Assembly (NCBI RefSeq): GCF_051020985.1
Contig: NC_135001.1
Location: 19,337,896 to 19,401,895 of the forward strand
DNA length: 64,000 nucleotides
Reading direction: 5' to 3'
Origin: Nomia melanderi
Lineage: Eukaryota; Arthropoda; Insecta; Hymenoptera; Halictidae
Below are positions 48,168 to 60,030 of the stretch, piece after piece (the stretch's first letter is position 1; each line of letters opens with the position of its first letter). The notes under the pieces were generated by a model. It was not told where the DNA came from. It was given only the letters and a program-made list of their open reading frames with translations, and made no database searches. Both the position numbers and the translations under genes were made by a program.

Positions 48168-51100
48168 AACAGAAATCAATGTTATCTCAAGCAAAATAAA
48201 AACCACAACGTTTCTTCAGCTAAATCAACACTGCGGCGTCAATTCAGCACGTCACCAATAAATGAAACACCATAAAACCGTAAAGCTTAATTTCAGGCAA
48301 AATCGTCTGCGACAATGCGTGAGCCACGAATTTTAATCAGCCTTAGATATCAGCGCAAATATTAGCACAAATTCATCGTACAGCCGAAAGCCGGTACACA
48401 AAGCAACCCGACGTCGTAGAATCGGACGAGGAGAAGACGGCCGCGGGAGAAAAAGGACGGCGGCCGTCCAACCATCTTTCTCCGGCAACCTTAAACCGAC
48501 GAGTGGAATTTGTTTATGCAAATTTTAATTGCGGCCCAAGGCGTAACTCCTAATTCCAGCGAAATTAATACAAATTGCGTTCTCCCGGTCCTTCCTCCGA
48601 GCGCCGGCTCGCCCGACGTTTCACCGCCGCGCCGTCTCCCCTATCGCCGCGAGACTTTTATGAAGAGACTTTCCCCTAGCTTTCCTTCGCGCCATTTGCT
48701 CTTCTTTCCGGCTCCGGTGGCTGTTGTCTCTCATCTCGCGAAGAGGGAAAAGGGAAAAGAAACGAAAGCTCGCTTCCCCGCTTTTCCTATCCCCGCGTCG
48801 CGACCGTCCGATTCTCTCCAGTTTGTACGCGTTAATCGCGGAACTTCCGTGCAAACTCGCCCGCCCTCTAGCCGATCCATTTGAGCCAACCGTTTCCCCC
48901 GGGTCGGCCGGGAAATTATTCATCTGTTTGGATTCAAGAATTATCCAAACGCGAGAATACACCGGAAACGCTCGGCCCCGGTGCACTCTAACTGGCTCGC
49001 GGGGGCCACGGGAATTGTGCGTACTGTCGGAAAAATGGAGTTAAGCATACTCGAGCGGGTAATTGGCAATGAAACAATCAACGCGAAAAATTATGGTTTG
49101 AGATAGAAGACCATTGGATTTACTACTCCAGACAACGTATAAATTTTTCTATTACATTCATATAAAAATCTGTATCCGGAACGAATGGGTAAACCCATTT
49201 TTCTCGTTGTCAGCACTGTTTCTTTCGAAGCCACAAGATTGCACGAATTTAACGTCAATTCCGCTACACCAAAATCGCAAACCGCAAATGAAACACATCC
49301 ACTGGGTAAACATTAATTTCACGCACCAAATATGAATGAAACTTACATAGCACACAATGCTCCAGCCGTTACACCTATATTTGATTAGGTACGCGTGCCC
49401 CGGAATAATAAACGCGGACGGAATTCCAATGGAATGCCAATACGCGGATACCGGAGGGTTTCCAATCGACGCGGTTCCCTAATCCCTGATTAAAAAAGAA
49501 AATCGATATCAATCGTAATTTCAAATAACGGCGGGCATTTTTCGTTCATCCTCCGCGTAGCCGTGTTAATGGCGGGCGAGAAAAAAGCCCGCGCATCCGC
49601 GGCGGGATACACAAGGGGCCTCCTCGAGAGCATTTCCGGTTTACTATAGCAGCCCGATGAATAGCTCCGGCGGAATAGAACCGAGCCTGGCGTTCGGGGA
49701 TCTCGATAAGCGGCGAACACGCGAAAGATAGATCCTGACCCCGATCCCGGTTTCGAAACGCGTTTTCAATCGTTGCCGCGCGTTTACGTGCGTCGCAATT
49801 CGACGAACGCGCCGGAACAGCGGCAGCGAGAAGAAAGACGCGCATGTACGCGTGCATGTACACACAGAGACGGCACGGGCCGACGCGGAGAATTTTTTCG
49901 GGCGCGGCTCGTTCCGTTTTTATTGAAAACGGCTCGGCCGTGATGCGAATTCATTTGTCGAAAGGGTTTAAATCGTCCGGGAAAAAGTGTTATGAAATTT
50001 CCAGCGCCGGCGAAAATTCCGCTGCCAAGCCCATTACATCTCTTAAAATAACTTCCGCGCGCTCCCGCCAATATTCGCGTTACACCGGCGCCGTTTAGCG
50101 GCCATTCTTTATTCCAGTCCGACTCGCCCCGGTCGCAGAGCATCGATGAATAATGTACCGCTCTCTTAAAAGCCGACGATCCGCGCGAAATGCGAAACAT
50201 CGCGGTCTTCTCGGTTACGAGCGATTGCGCCATGTTTTTACATAAATAACGAACTCGCCTTTCCGAGGCGGAGTATTCGATTGCCCCGTTACTGGTGGCT
50301 TTAACTGTCAAACGTATTCGTTGCAGAGCTTCTTTTAATGAACTTCGCGTTGTACGCGTTCTACGCGCAATCGTTTGTTATACAGTGTACGAGATTCCTC
50401 GCGATGAATATTCTGTTTGTGAACTAGGGAACATTCTACAGGTGAATTACCACCTCGATAGTGCTACTGTGAAGGCGACAGTAGGCTGTTTAAGCGAAGG
50501 TTGCCGTGGACATGCGAATGAGCAATGGAGAAGAGAGCGATCAAGGAATATTGTCTGTTCCGGTAATCACGCTGCTTGATCTAAACGATGGTAAACAAAG
50601 AATAAGACGTACAGAGTGAGGAACAAAGAATGAGAAACAAAGAGCCAGCGATGAGGAGAATGTGCAACGAGGGTTGCAAGGATATAGGAGACAAAAGGTC
50701 AGAGATAGAGGGACTAAGAGACAAATAGTGAAAGGCAAACGGTACGAGGTGAAAAGAGTGAAAGAAAAATGCCGAGGGATAGAGAAGGGGGCGGAGGGAA
50801 GGTTGTACGATGAAGAGAGGCTGCTGTTTCGAGAAATAGCGGATTACGCATTTCTGCAACGAACAATTGTCTTTGCATCGCGGTACGCTGTTAGGGAGCA
50901 CTCAACGGAGGTGCAGGCAAGGGTGTCGCCGAAGAAACACGACAAGAGACTATGGAGTAAATTGAGTTTATGTAGAAAGTGAACGCAACGCGCAATGGTG
51001 GACACTGTCGGAAAAATGGGCGAGGATTAATAATATTTCGAGGTGTTTTAACGTTTATGCGTTATGCGTCTGATGTTCGCAGAAAGCGGCCCAAAGGGAG

Positions 51101-51559
51101 CGCTTCCGCGAAAGAATGGCCGTGGAAATAAAACAAAAGCTGGCATTACGCGCGATACCGGGAGGAGGAAGAGTAGCTTCCATTTTCCTCGTCTTTTTAC
51201 GCCAGTACCAACACTCTAATTAAATTAGGAAGAACAAAGACACTCGGAGCACCGAGGAACGAAAGAAATTTACACGGTGACGATGCATATTTTATTAATT
51301 CCGAGCTAGAAAGCCATAATCGTTCGTTTGACGTCGCTGCGACTGGTTACTTTTCAATAAGTCGGAACGAATGCGTGTTGGTACATAATACTTCCGCGAT
51401 TTTTTATCAATTCAGTACTTTGTTCAATGAGAAAGGATTAACTCTTTCTTTAATGCGCTGCATTGTTTTCTCGACTATCAGAGTGCTCAAGGAACAAGGT
51501 GTCTGCAATTTAGATTCAATTTATACAATTCCAATAAATACAATTTTTATTATATACGA
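48168..51559. other. Gene-free; CpG-rich 48390-48980 and 49530-50330
   Basis: No supported gene. The long minus frames (121 codons at 48621-48986, 175 codons at 49784-50311) lie in CpG-rich DNA, overlap frames on the other strand, and have no domain. 50580-50960 is strongly purine-rich on plus, opening frames on both strands. An octamer ATGCAAAT occurs at 48516-48523. Confidence 0.45.
48516..48523 (+). promoter_or_regulatory. Octamer (POU-type) motif
   Basis: A perfect ATGCAAAT is followed by TTTAATTG, a homeodomain-like word, next to a CpG-rich block. POU-domain proteins bind this octamer. A second copy occurs at 52537. Single octamers arise by chance, so this is a candidate only. Confidence 0.2.
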
Positions 51560-51815
51560 ATAATAAAAACCACAAACTTTTGCCACAAAGAAAAATTTGT
51601 CGCTAGAAATATTCAATTTATTTTTCTGAGATACAGATGACATTTTTTTAAACCAACTTAACGAGGAATCTATTCACAAAATGAGAACACTGGTATTTTA
51701 TTTCCACATTTCACGTATCGACAGATTACTCAAGACTTAACGTTAAATACGAAATTTTACAATTTTGTTGCGCCAATCGAGTGGTGACAGAGACCTTTCG
51801 AGTGCAAAGAGTTAA
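51560..51815 (-). mobile_element. TTAA element, family C, copy 4 (inverted)
   Basis: On the minus strand from 51815 it begins TTAACTCTTTGCACTCGAA, then GGTCTCTGTCACC, then AAAATTGTAAAATTTCGTAT. All match family C in order, and near the far side ATATTTCTAGCG matches ATATTTCTAGTGGCG of copy 2. The far terminus is not clear, so the left limit (about 51560) is approximate. A further TTAACTCTTT word at 51439 could be a remnant. Confidence 0.65.
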
Positions 51816-54800
51816 TAAAAATCTTTAATAACGTAAACAACTTGATTATACCGTAACGTGGAAGATTGAAATCCCAAATAAGTAACAATGTTCTATTCAT
51901 ATTCGCTACGAAAGAATAAGCGTCACGCGAAACGCTTAAACCTTCCACACCAGGTAACCCAAAAACCAGAAACCCAATCAGCGAACAAAAGGCACTCGCA
52001 AAATCGCAACAAAATCTCGCGACGAGCGCAATCGAGGCGTGGTTGACGACGGGGGACGGCCTGAAACTTTTAATAAAGAGTGCTAATAATGGAAGCCGCG
52101 TTTCGCAGTAAACACGCGTAAAGTGTGTATGACGTTTCGCGTTACAATGGGTCGGGCGGCAGCCGATCAGGCGTAAATTACAGGCGCGTATTCGGGTTGG
52201 CGGGGGGCGGGGGTGAAGCTTCGTTAAATTGCCTTCATTCCGCGGACGGCTGTCGTGTTTATCGCGCCGATATTAGCACTCCGCGAATAATGGCGAATAT
52301 TCGCCAAAGGCGGCCGCGCAGATAGGTCGCGCGGAGCTGGTCCGGGCCAGTCCGGGCGACGCGAACGAGCCAGCACACGCGAATCAACGTTATCGTTTAC
52401 CCGATTAAATTTCGCATTCTCGTTACGTCCCGCAGCCCTTTTATCCGAGGAAAACGGGTCGGAACAGCGGCCGGCTTATTTTTCGAGCGATCGATCGACG
52501 CGGCCCTTCGATCTTACCGGACCGGCGCCCGGCATTATGCAAATAAATATTTATTCGCGATAATCACTCTCGCAGAATTGTTTCGTCCGACTCGTTTCAC
52601 CGAGTAATCATTATTCGTTACGTTTGCATTCGACGAGGGATTTCATTGATTGTCAAAGCGGAACGGGAGGTGTATATTATTTGCAAGACACTCCTCGCTC
52701 TCTGCGCAGTATAATCGATGAACGAGTATAATTTGAATTGAAGACTTTGACTAGAGTGTTCGGAGTTTGATAAAAATTCTCTCAAAGTTTCACGCGACCT
52801 GAATTATCTTCGAAGCTGCATAATTTGCGGAGTCAATAGAATCTTTCAAAAGCAACCGATGATGGATGTCCATTCGGGACGAGCAACGAAATGTTTTCAA
52901 TTTGTTTAAACGCCGTTGAATTTTGGCCCGGTCGTCAATTAAACGAATCATGATGAGCGCGCTCGACTCGGTGCGGATATTTGACATTGAAAAAACGTTT
53001 ATTTGCGGATCGATGTTGTGCGAATAAAATCCCGGCACAGCGTTTCCGGGTATGAATGCCCGTTTCCGACGTAATTCCGGCGATTTCAATTTATATTAAA
53101 AACGCGTGTTATTACAACGGCCGGCCAAAACGGAGCGTCGTCATTTGCTTTTCAATTGGCGGCATTATTGAATCAATTAATCGTGTCAACGTTAATATCG
53201 CGCCGCTGCCACGCGCTGATGACCTCATAGAATCCGTGCGCTCGAACGGAATACGTGGCGCGATTAAAAAAATGTCTCTCGCCGGCTTACAATGCGCAGT
53301 GAGCATGAAAGGTGGAAACTGGTAAAAGGGGATTCTAAAACATTCGAAGATAATTATAAAATAATGTTTCCCGAGGCCTCGTGGAACTGTTTGATAATTA
53401 TGAATTATTCGCACTCATTGGATTAATTTATGGTACTCTTTCCATTACTCTTGGAATACTCTTTCCATTGAATTTTAACATTCAGTCCCTCTATTAGGAC
53501 AATGAATCGATTTCCCATCTTTCTATCCGGCATAATAAAACTTGTTTTTCTGCCTTTGTAACTGTGTTCCCGGCGAATGAGAAATTACTGACCCGGCTGA
53601 GCGGCGAACGCCAAAATGTTGCTAATCAAATATTTTCCGCGCTTCTTTCCCTGCGCCGAGCTATTCGACGGTAATCCATTTCATACGAGGAATAATGTCG
53701 TTAATTGAATTACAGCTCATCCGCGCCGGTTTTCGATGCTCGGTATTCCCCGGAGCGCCCGTGCACTGTCGGGCATTTATTAAATCGTTTTCTGCCGCGC
53801 ACGGGGATCTATTTGTCTCGCGTTTACATCCGTGTTCGGCACTTTATAGCATTATCTAGAATTATGCTTCCTAAGCTTCCGCGGGAAATTGATTTTAAAA
53901 GCCAGCTCCCTTTTTCATCTGTGAAACACCGGTTCAGTTTTCTCGTTGACTTGATTTCAACGCATCAGTGACCCTTCCGCGCCCGTCGCCGGCGAATCTT
54001 TGTGATTAATGGTGATTCAACAACATTTGTTTGATTTTACCATATTTCAAACATCGAACGTCACGAATTGGTATATTTATTTACACTGTTGTGGGAGATT
54101 ATTTTTAATAAATGTTGTTATTTGAGTATTGAGTTCATGTGTATGTACAATTTTTTTAGATATTTCATTTATAAGAGGAATAATTGGTTAAACAGTACAC
54201 GTAATCCATGATACGTGATAATGCAGACTTGTATCCACTTGGTTACCATAGATAAATTTAATTTTTAATTTAATCAGCAAATAACCACCATTTAGGTTCT
54301 GGTATCAGCAGTCTTAGTAATGAATAATACTATAACTTTTGTAATATAATGCCGCACGTGTAGCATCGTTCATTTATGAAAACCAAGTAGTTCCACACTG
54401 CGTTATCAGACTGCGAACCCTCGAAAGCGTTGCGCGATCAAAATGTGCTATTAAATGCATTTAAAGCAACCAGTAATCCTTTGGAATTTATTGCTGTGCA
54501 TAATTCATGTAAATTCAATATATTACAGCGTAATTATTCGCCATTATTACCACTAGAGGCACAGAGAACTATAGATTACCAAACGCGCTGTTATTTAATT
54601 GAATATTTAAATATAATAAATAGCTGCGCGGTCGTGTATTTATATCGTCACACCTAAAACAGCCTCGCATAATAACCATTTCAAACAATTAACAGTTATC
54701 AATAAAAAGAACTTACATGAATTAATACAAATAATATAATTCCAGAATTAATAATGTTACTTCTATATATAAAAATAATATTTCTCACTTCCAACGGAAA

Positions 54801-55362
54801 CTAATAGTGATGGAAGGATTTCTCTTGCTCTGGTGAGGAAGACGGGTATCACCATGTGAATTAACGTGATTTATAATATTTAACAAAACTCTAATGCTTC
54901 GACAGAATGTGTTGCTCGAACGCTGTGATTGGTTTTAAGAACATATTATGTTTTATTTTTGCGTCAGCTGCCTCGTTGAAGGTAAGTCTAGGTTTGCTTT
55001 TTGCGAGGAACGTCTGTGATTGGTTGTTCCCTTCGACGTCCTGCACCACTGACAACTGCCTGAGGATGAACAGTTGTCTTGCCCTGTTTTGTGTCATGGG
55101 AAAAACCCAGGTCCGGCACAAATTTGGAGTCCCGTGCAACGCTCGCCAACCGGCTAGAATTTTCTTCACAACTAGCTTACAGATTCCCGAGCGTTCCAGT
55201 TTATTGCCGAACGAACGCCGAAGGGCCGCTCGAGGTTTGGGCCTGCTTGTATTCTATGGATATTACTGTATATCTATTTTATATTGCGACGCGACAAATG
55301 GAATCCCATTATATTTAACAATTTAACATGCTAATTGTGCCCACTTCACACATACTAAAAGC
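51816..55362. other. Gene-free; CpG-rich 52010-52660 and 52790-53330
   Basis: No supported gene. The block 52010-52660 is CpG-rich, contains the octamer ATGCAAAT at 52537 and several TAATCA words, and may be regulatory. The 139-codon frame at 54907-55326 (plus) is cysteine/leucine-rich but matches no family I know, and another plus frame (55079-55318) overlaps it. A short duplicated word TACTCTTTCCATT lies at about 53434 and 53458. Confidence 0.45.
52537..52544 (+). promoter_or_regulatory. Octamer (POU-type) motif
   Basis: A perfect ATGCAAAT lies in a CpG-rich block, followed by AAATATTTATTCGCGATAATCA. It resembles the context at 48516 only in general composition. It is a candidate site for a POU-domain factor and is unproven. 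Confidence 0.2.
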
Positions 55363-55545
55363 TTAACGTGCGGAATACCATTGATCACCGATGACCCCTA
55401 AACAAATCGAGTTATTGTAATTCATGCAACGAAACTATTGTTATTTGAAAACATATCTGTACTGTACATAATGCTATCTCATGCGTTGAGGTTCAACAGC
55501 GTAAACATGTTGTAATAACAACCCAATTCAATAGTTTCATGTTAA
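55363..55545 (+). mobile_element. TTAA element, family B, copy 4 (diverged)
   Basis: It begins TTAACGTGCGGAATACCAT, then GATCACCGATGACCCC (a decayed version of the B palindrome), then AAACAAATCGAGTTATTGTAATTCATG, following the order of the other B copies. It ends at CAACCCAATTCAATAGTTTCATG directly against the TTAA at 55542 where a family D element starts. It therefore shares that TTAA. Confidence 0.7.
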
Positions 55546-56310
55546 CCCCTTGCCGTACAATGACGAGTGAGACTCGCGATGAAGATTTACCTTCATTACC
55601 CACGGATCAAAGCAAACAACTATTTTGCTATTATAGTAATTCCGGATGAGGCCTCAAGTTTATAGTGAGGCTACTATTATTATAGATATTGAAAAGGTGG
55701 ATCTTCAGTAAAAAGAGAATTAGGAAACAATATATATGTATTTAATGAGATAAAGAAACAATGTGGACAACACGTAAAAATACAACTTAATACCACGAAG
55801 GCCAACACACGACTCTCTATCACGCACAAAAATGTTCTTCTCCGCTGTCTCTCACCAAAATAGCCTTCTCGCACGCATTCCCACTCGCTTTTATCACACA
55901 CCCCCATTCGCTCTCTTTCTCACCCTTGCACCCTTCTCACTCGCATCTTTCGTCCATAGTCAAAATTCACGCAGTCGCGTACACGCTTTTCTCACAGTCC
56001 AGTCGCTCAGTTCCAGACACTCTTCCTCGCATTCTTTCAGCCACTCGAGATTGTCTAAACGCAGTCACACTATTTTCCAAACATCCCGGCGCCGGTCCGT
56101 CGCAATTCGACCTGGTCGCCCTTACGCACGCACAACAAACCATTCATCCTACAATAAATATTCTAGATACTACACTATTATCATTCTATTATCTTCAAAT
56201 GGAATTTCTCGAAGTAGGACAGACAATTTCCTTGCATTTCTTCCAAATTGTCGATAGTAAAATGGTACATGCGCTTAGTGGCGAAAGTAAATAGTACGCC
56301 AAGGGGTTAA
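55542..56310 (+). mobile_element. TTAA-ended MITE, family D, copy 3, split by a probable solo LTR
   Basis: The left end is TTAACCCCTTGCCGTACAA, then the palindrome ACGAGTGAGACTCGC (55563-55577). The right end in reverse is TTAACCCCTTGGCGTAC. Outside the insertion at 55635-56176 the sequence matches copy 4 at 59716 closely, e.g. CTTCCAAATTGTCGATA. Without the insertion the element would be about 227 bp. Confidence 0.9.
55635..56176 (+). mobile_element. Probable solo LTR nested in family D
   Basis: A ~542-bp block absent from the uninterrupted family D copy at 59716 is flanked by a direct repeat. The words CTATTAT at 55628-55634 and 56175-56181 are identical, and the empty copy has a single CTATTAT, so the duplication is about 5 bp (ATTAT) or slightly more. 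If 5 bp, the block runs from AGTAATTCC to ACTACACT, giving short AGT...ACT inverted ends. An AATAAA lies at 56153-56158 near its right end, and a TATATATG lies at about 55731. These are features of a plus-oriented retrotransposon LTR. There is no internal coding region. Class is inferred. Confidence 0.65.
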
Positions 56311-58361
56311 ATAGTTTGCATTTTCCTCTGTCAAATCGTCTGGCACTTGTAACGCGGTTTACAGAGACTTCCGGGAAGGTTGGCACTTGCCCGAAGAATT
56401 GCGCTTCCGCGTGGTAATAAATACTTCGTGGCGATTAAGCGGAAATTTACAGTAGCCAGCATTGTCTGCGACATTCCATTAGAACGAGATAGAAGCACGC
56501 GTGGAAGGGGTGCGCGGAGAAAGCTTATTTTCTATGAATGAAACTTCTCTGCCGCGAACGGAATACAAGATACCGCGAGGCTAGAGAATTCCTGAAACTC
56601 TCTCGCCCACGTATCCGATATCGCGTCCCATTCTCCGCGCGGGTAACAACTTCTTCTATCCGGGGCGTAAATTCGGCCACGCTATTCCGTACAAAAGACG
56701 GCAACGAATTCAAATTTATCCGGCTACCGCGCCGAATCGTCTCCCGTAAATCCCCGCGAAACGCCCTAACATCAATCTGCAGTTTACCCGTCGGGAAACA
56801 AAATAAACGGCTGATTTATCGATACGCGTTTCGCTCGTGCTCAATATTCGCATCCGTTCATCGGATTATTGAAAAAATTATAAGATGTCCCGTAACGGCT
56901 AATAGATTCAAGGAAGGGAAAGGAGGGCGGGAGGCGGGATTGAAATTGTTTCGCATCAATCTTCTTCGTTGAGGGAGTCGGGCTCGAAAATAAATCCGGC
57001 ACGCCTGCTTCGGGACACGACTATCCATCCTGTCTGATTATTACCAGGTGTTTCTACTTCTAATGGGTTTCGATAACGGTATCGGAGGATTCGATGTTCT
57101 ACTAACTAGCATTCTGTCCATGGTACTTCATCAAACTGGTCCGCAACATGTTCCATTCGATGGATAGAATGACGAAAGAAACGAGGAGTACAATGTAAAT
57201 TTTAAACTTTCAGAAATGAAACTTCACATGTTCAGGACTGAGACAAAGTAAAAAAGAAGTTTCTAGAATCGTGAAAATATTAGAATTGAACCTATTCATG
57301 TTATTTAGCTTTTCGAACGTTTTTTCTCAAATTTCCAGAGCTCCTCTTTTATGCGCTAGTGGAAGCACTTGTTCGCGAAAGAGGAACGCTTTATCCTTTG
57401 TTAAAGCTGCGAATCCACTCTAATAGCCTCTTATAATTACAGCAAACATGCATCAGCCAGACAGTCCGTTCAGCGATACGACTCCATTCCCTCGCCAGCC
57501 GCGCAATCCTCTCCGTTTGCAGTTTATATCCACGGTATTAATAATGTATCGCGAGCAATGCGGCGAAGAGCAAGATCAACATCGCGTTGGAAGGGATCGG
57601 GAACAGAACCGCATTCTATTCGCCCGCCGACTGGCAACGCGCTGACAATCCGTATTGTTAACCCACGAGCGAGCGTGTTGCCGGCTGGGAACGCTCCTGG
57701 CGCGGCGTCGTTCGTTCCGTTTTCGACTGCACCTTTCGCCCCGTCAATCTGCAACGTGGCACGCGCGACCTACGTCTCTGTTTTGCGACGAAAACACCTT
57801 ATGCATACATTCACGTGTATATCATGAATGGTAAAGTTGTTGACCCAGAAAATGTTCTTCGTAATCCTTTGGTCCATTGATTCGATTACGAAGTGCTCGC
57901 GGTGTTCGCCCGATAATATATCGGTTTTTCCGGGGAAAAGTGTTCCCAAAGTTTCTACGGGAGCCTCGTTTAACGCATTCGCCGTTGACCTAATTCAGTC
58001 CAACGTTAATTTATCATACACGTGAAAGCTACCATTACCGAGAAAAATGATGGTAAAACATTTTATACCCGCGCCGCTTCTGTTTCGAAGCCATTCGAAA
58101 TTGCATTCGATACATCTCTCATGGAAAATAATGGACACGTGTGCAATTGCTCCATATCTCGGAACACGGTAATCTGATATACATACTCTGCTGGATTTAA
58201 ATTACATCGAGAACCGTGTATTTTTCAGAAACAATAAGAATTTCATCGGGTCACCTGACTAATTTGCATTGCTCTTCCCAAGAAAAGTCGAGGTTACCTT
58301 GCTGTCTATAGCAAACTCCATTATTGATTACCCATATTTAACTACATTACTATCTTAAGTA
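56311..58361. other. Gene-free stretch
   Basis: No supported gene. CpG-rich 56400-57010 carries a 144-codon plus frame (56538-56972) and a shorter minus frame without a domain. 57430-57980 is also CpG-rich with opposing frames of about 65-89 codons. Nothing else was recognised. Confidence 0.5.
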
Positions 58362-58597
58362 TTAACACTTTGACTGCCACGTAACCCGAATTCGGGTGAC
58401 ATTATGTTACAGAAACGTGGACATTAATTTCCTTCGTGACGTATCGAACGAACCGAATTTTGTTAGATATATGAGACGTAAGAAAGATAAGCAATTATTA
58501 AGAAGAATCTTGTTTTCTCAGTTTCTGGTTAATAGAGAAAACTGTTTCGAGTACACGGGAGTTTCGATGGTCATTCACTTGGCAGTCAAAGTGTTAA
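58362..58597 (+). mobile_element. TTAA-ended MITE, family F, perfect 18-bp inverted repeats
   Basis: It begins TTAACACTTTGACTGCCA and ends TGGCAGTCAAAGTGTTAA, which is an exact reverse complement. A perfect palindrome ACCCGAATTCGGGT sits at 58384-58397, about 22 bases inside the left end. The length is 236 bp with no coding content. The perfect ends suggest a fairly young insertion. It is a single copy in this window. Confidence 0.92.
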
Positions 58598-59715
58598 ATT
58601 GACACATCTTTTCGCTTTAATGAACTCCTCAAATTACAAAAGATAATCCATACCACAGAATCCTCCGATGCAAGATCCGAATTGTCACCACTTCCGGTGC
58701 ACGAACCTTACGAAAATCTCCCGAAGTTCAGTAACGTTTCCGCACCGAAACCCGCGGGTTTGCGAACTCGGCCGTTCGTCATGATCCGCGTTCGCGCGAG
58801 ACGCGTCGTACAGGGTGACCGTAAAACTGCGTCGGTGTATCGCGGAACAAATGAAACCGACGTGGACCGACAGTCACGGGACCGTACATAACGTTACGCA
58901 GCTGCGGGCGTAAAATTTAATCGGCCGCGTTACGTCCAATTACGCCGACGCGTCCCGTACTCGTAGAATTTATCGGCAATAGGGCGCGCGAGAAGCCGCG
59001 CGTGATTCCGTTCCCTTCGGCCCTTCGCCGGCCGTCCGACCCGCAAAAATCTGGCGAACGGAGGGAGGGCAGCCGGCGGATTCGCTTCTATAAATTTTAT
59101 TCGCCGAGGCCGAGCGGAGATCAAAGTTTCCTCTTAAATTCAATGTTCGAGAGCGAGATCCGCGGGGCGCGGCCGCGATATCTCGCGGCGCAATGTGCGC
59201 GAAAATGATAACGCGAGGGGAGCTCCGCCGTTCTTCCCGAACTGTTCGCTTTATCAGCAACCGGGATGACAGAATAAACAGCGAGTCGAAACTCCGACGG
59301 ATTTTCTTCCGCTCTCGCGGGCGAAACGGCGGGCGCGGCGAGCGTTTCTCCGGGAACGAGCGGAACGGAGACACGGCGATTGCCCTTGCGGCAAGACAAA
59401 TATTGATGGTCGTTGTTCCATCATACCTGCCGCGACTTCTCCCGAACACACCCGCGTCACATTCTTTTCCTCAAACGTCCCCTTTCGAGCGGAAACGAAC
59501 ACGGCGGCGGAAATTTATCAAAAGACTCGCGCGAATCGTTAGTCTTTGTGCATGTGTCTTTAGGTTTTGTTGTTTATTGTCGGAAACTGTTCGTTCCTCG
59601 TCGTAAATTGTTAATATTTATAGTGGACGTTGTAGTGGTAAGGAAAAGAGGATGTAAGAGGAATTTTGTCCTGAGGAATCATGAATGTAGAATCATTTGT
59701 AGTAAAATTGTGTAT
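58598..59715. other. Gene-free CpG-rich block
   Basis: No supported gene. 58680-59530 is among the most CpG-dense parts of the window. Overlapping frames of 117-159 codons on both strands are arginine/serine-rich with no domain, as expected from GC-rich noncoding DNA. Confidence 0.5.
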
Positions 59716-59960
59716 TTAACCCCTTGCCGTACAATGACGAGTGAGACTCGTGATGAAGGTTTCTAGACTAATTTGACAAGAATCGATGTCATTCATTACC
59801 CACGGATTAAAGCACAACTATTTTGCTATTATCATTGTATTATCTTCAAATAAAATTTCCACTTGAAGTAGAATGGACAATTTTGTTGCATTTCTTCCAA
59901 ATTGTCGATATTAAAATGGTACATGAGCTTAATGAAAGTAAATAGTCGGTGAGGGGTTAA
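59716..59960 (+). mobile_element. TTAA-ended MITE, family D, copy 4 (uninterrupted reference)
   Basis: The left end is TTAACCCCTTGCCGTACAA, with the palindrome ACGAGTGAGACTCGT (59737-59751). The right end in reverse is TTAACCCCTCACCGACT. At 245 bp it is the only D copy without an internal insertion and with a well-matched interior, so it serves as the empty-site reference for copies 1 and 3. Its right TTAA (59957-59960) is also the start of a partial family I unit. Confidence 0.88.
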
Positions 59961-60030
59961 GATTCTTGTGAGGCATAATTAGGTTCTAAGGAATAATAAA
60001 TATACAATCGCATATGGGAAAGTTAGGGAT
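59957..60030 (+). repeat. Partial, diverged family I unit
   Basis: It reads TTAAGATTCTTGTGAGGCAT, then AATTAGGTTCTAAGGAATAAT. These align with the start of the family I units at 60031 (TTAAAATTCTTATGAAACAT, AATTCTATAGCTTCTAAATAAT). The similarity lasts about 50 bases. This is a truncated unit immediately next to family D, sharing its TTAA. Confidence 0.55.

Noticed and set aside
49784..50311. 175-codon minus frame
   Set aside because: It lies in CpG-rich DNA where stops are rare, overlaps an 84-codon plus frame and other minus frames, and shows no domain or signal.
54907..55326. 139-codon plus frame rich in cysteine and leucine
   Set aside because: No family recognised, no clear initiation context or splice structure, and a second plus frame overlaps it. 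Left as undecided noncoding DNA.
56195..56386. Frames across 55680-56386 suggesting a serine/histidine-rich protein
   Set aside because: They translate the LTR-like insertion and the family D element, including its TTAA end.
59121..59606. Several frames of 92-159 codons on both strands
   Set aside because: All are arginine/serine-rich translations of the same CpG-dense sequence. They contradict each other and show no recognisable motif.
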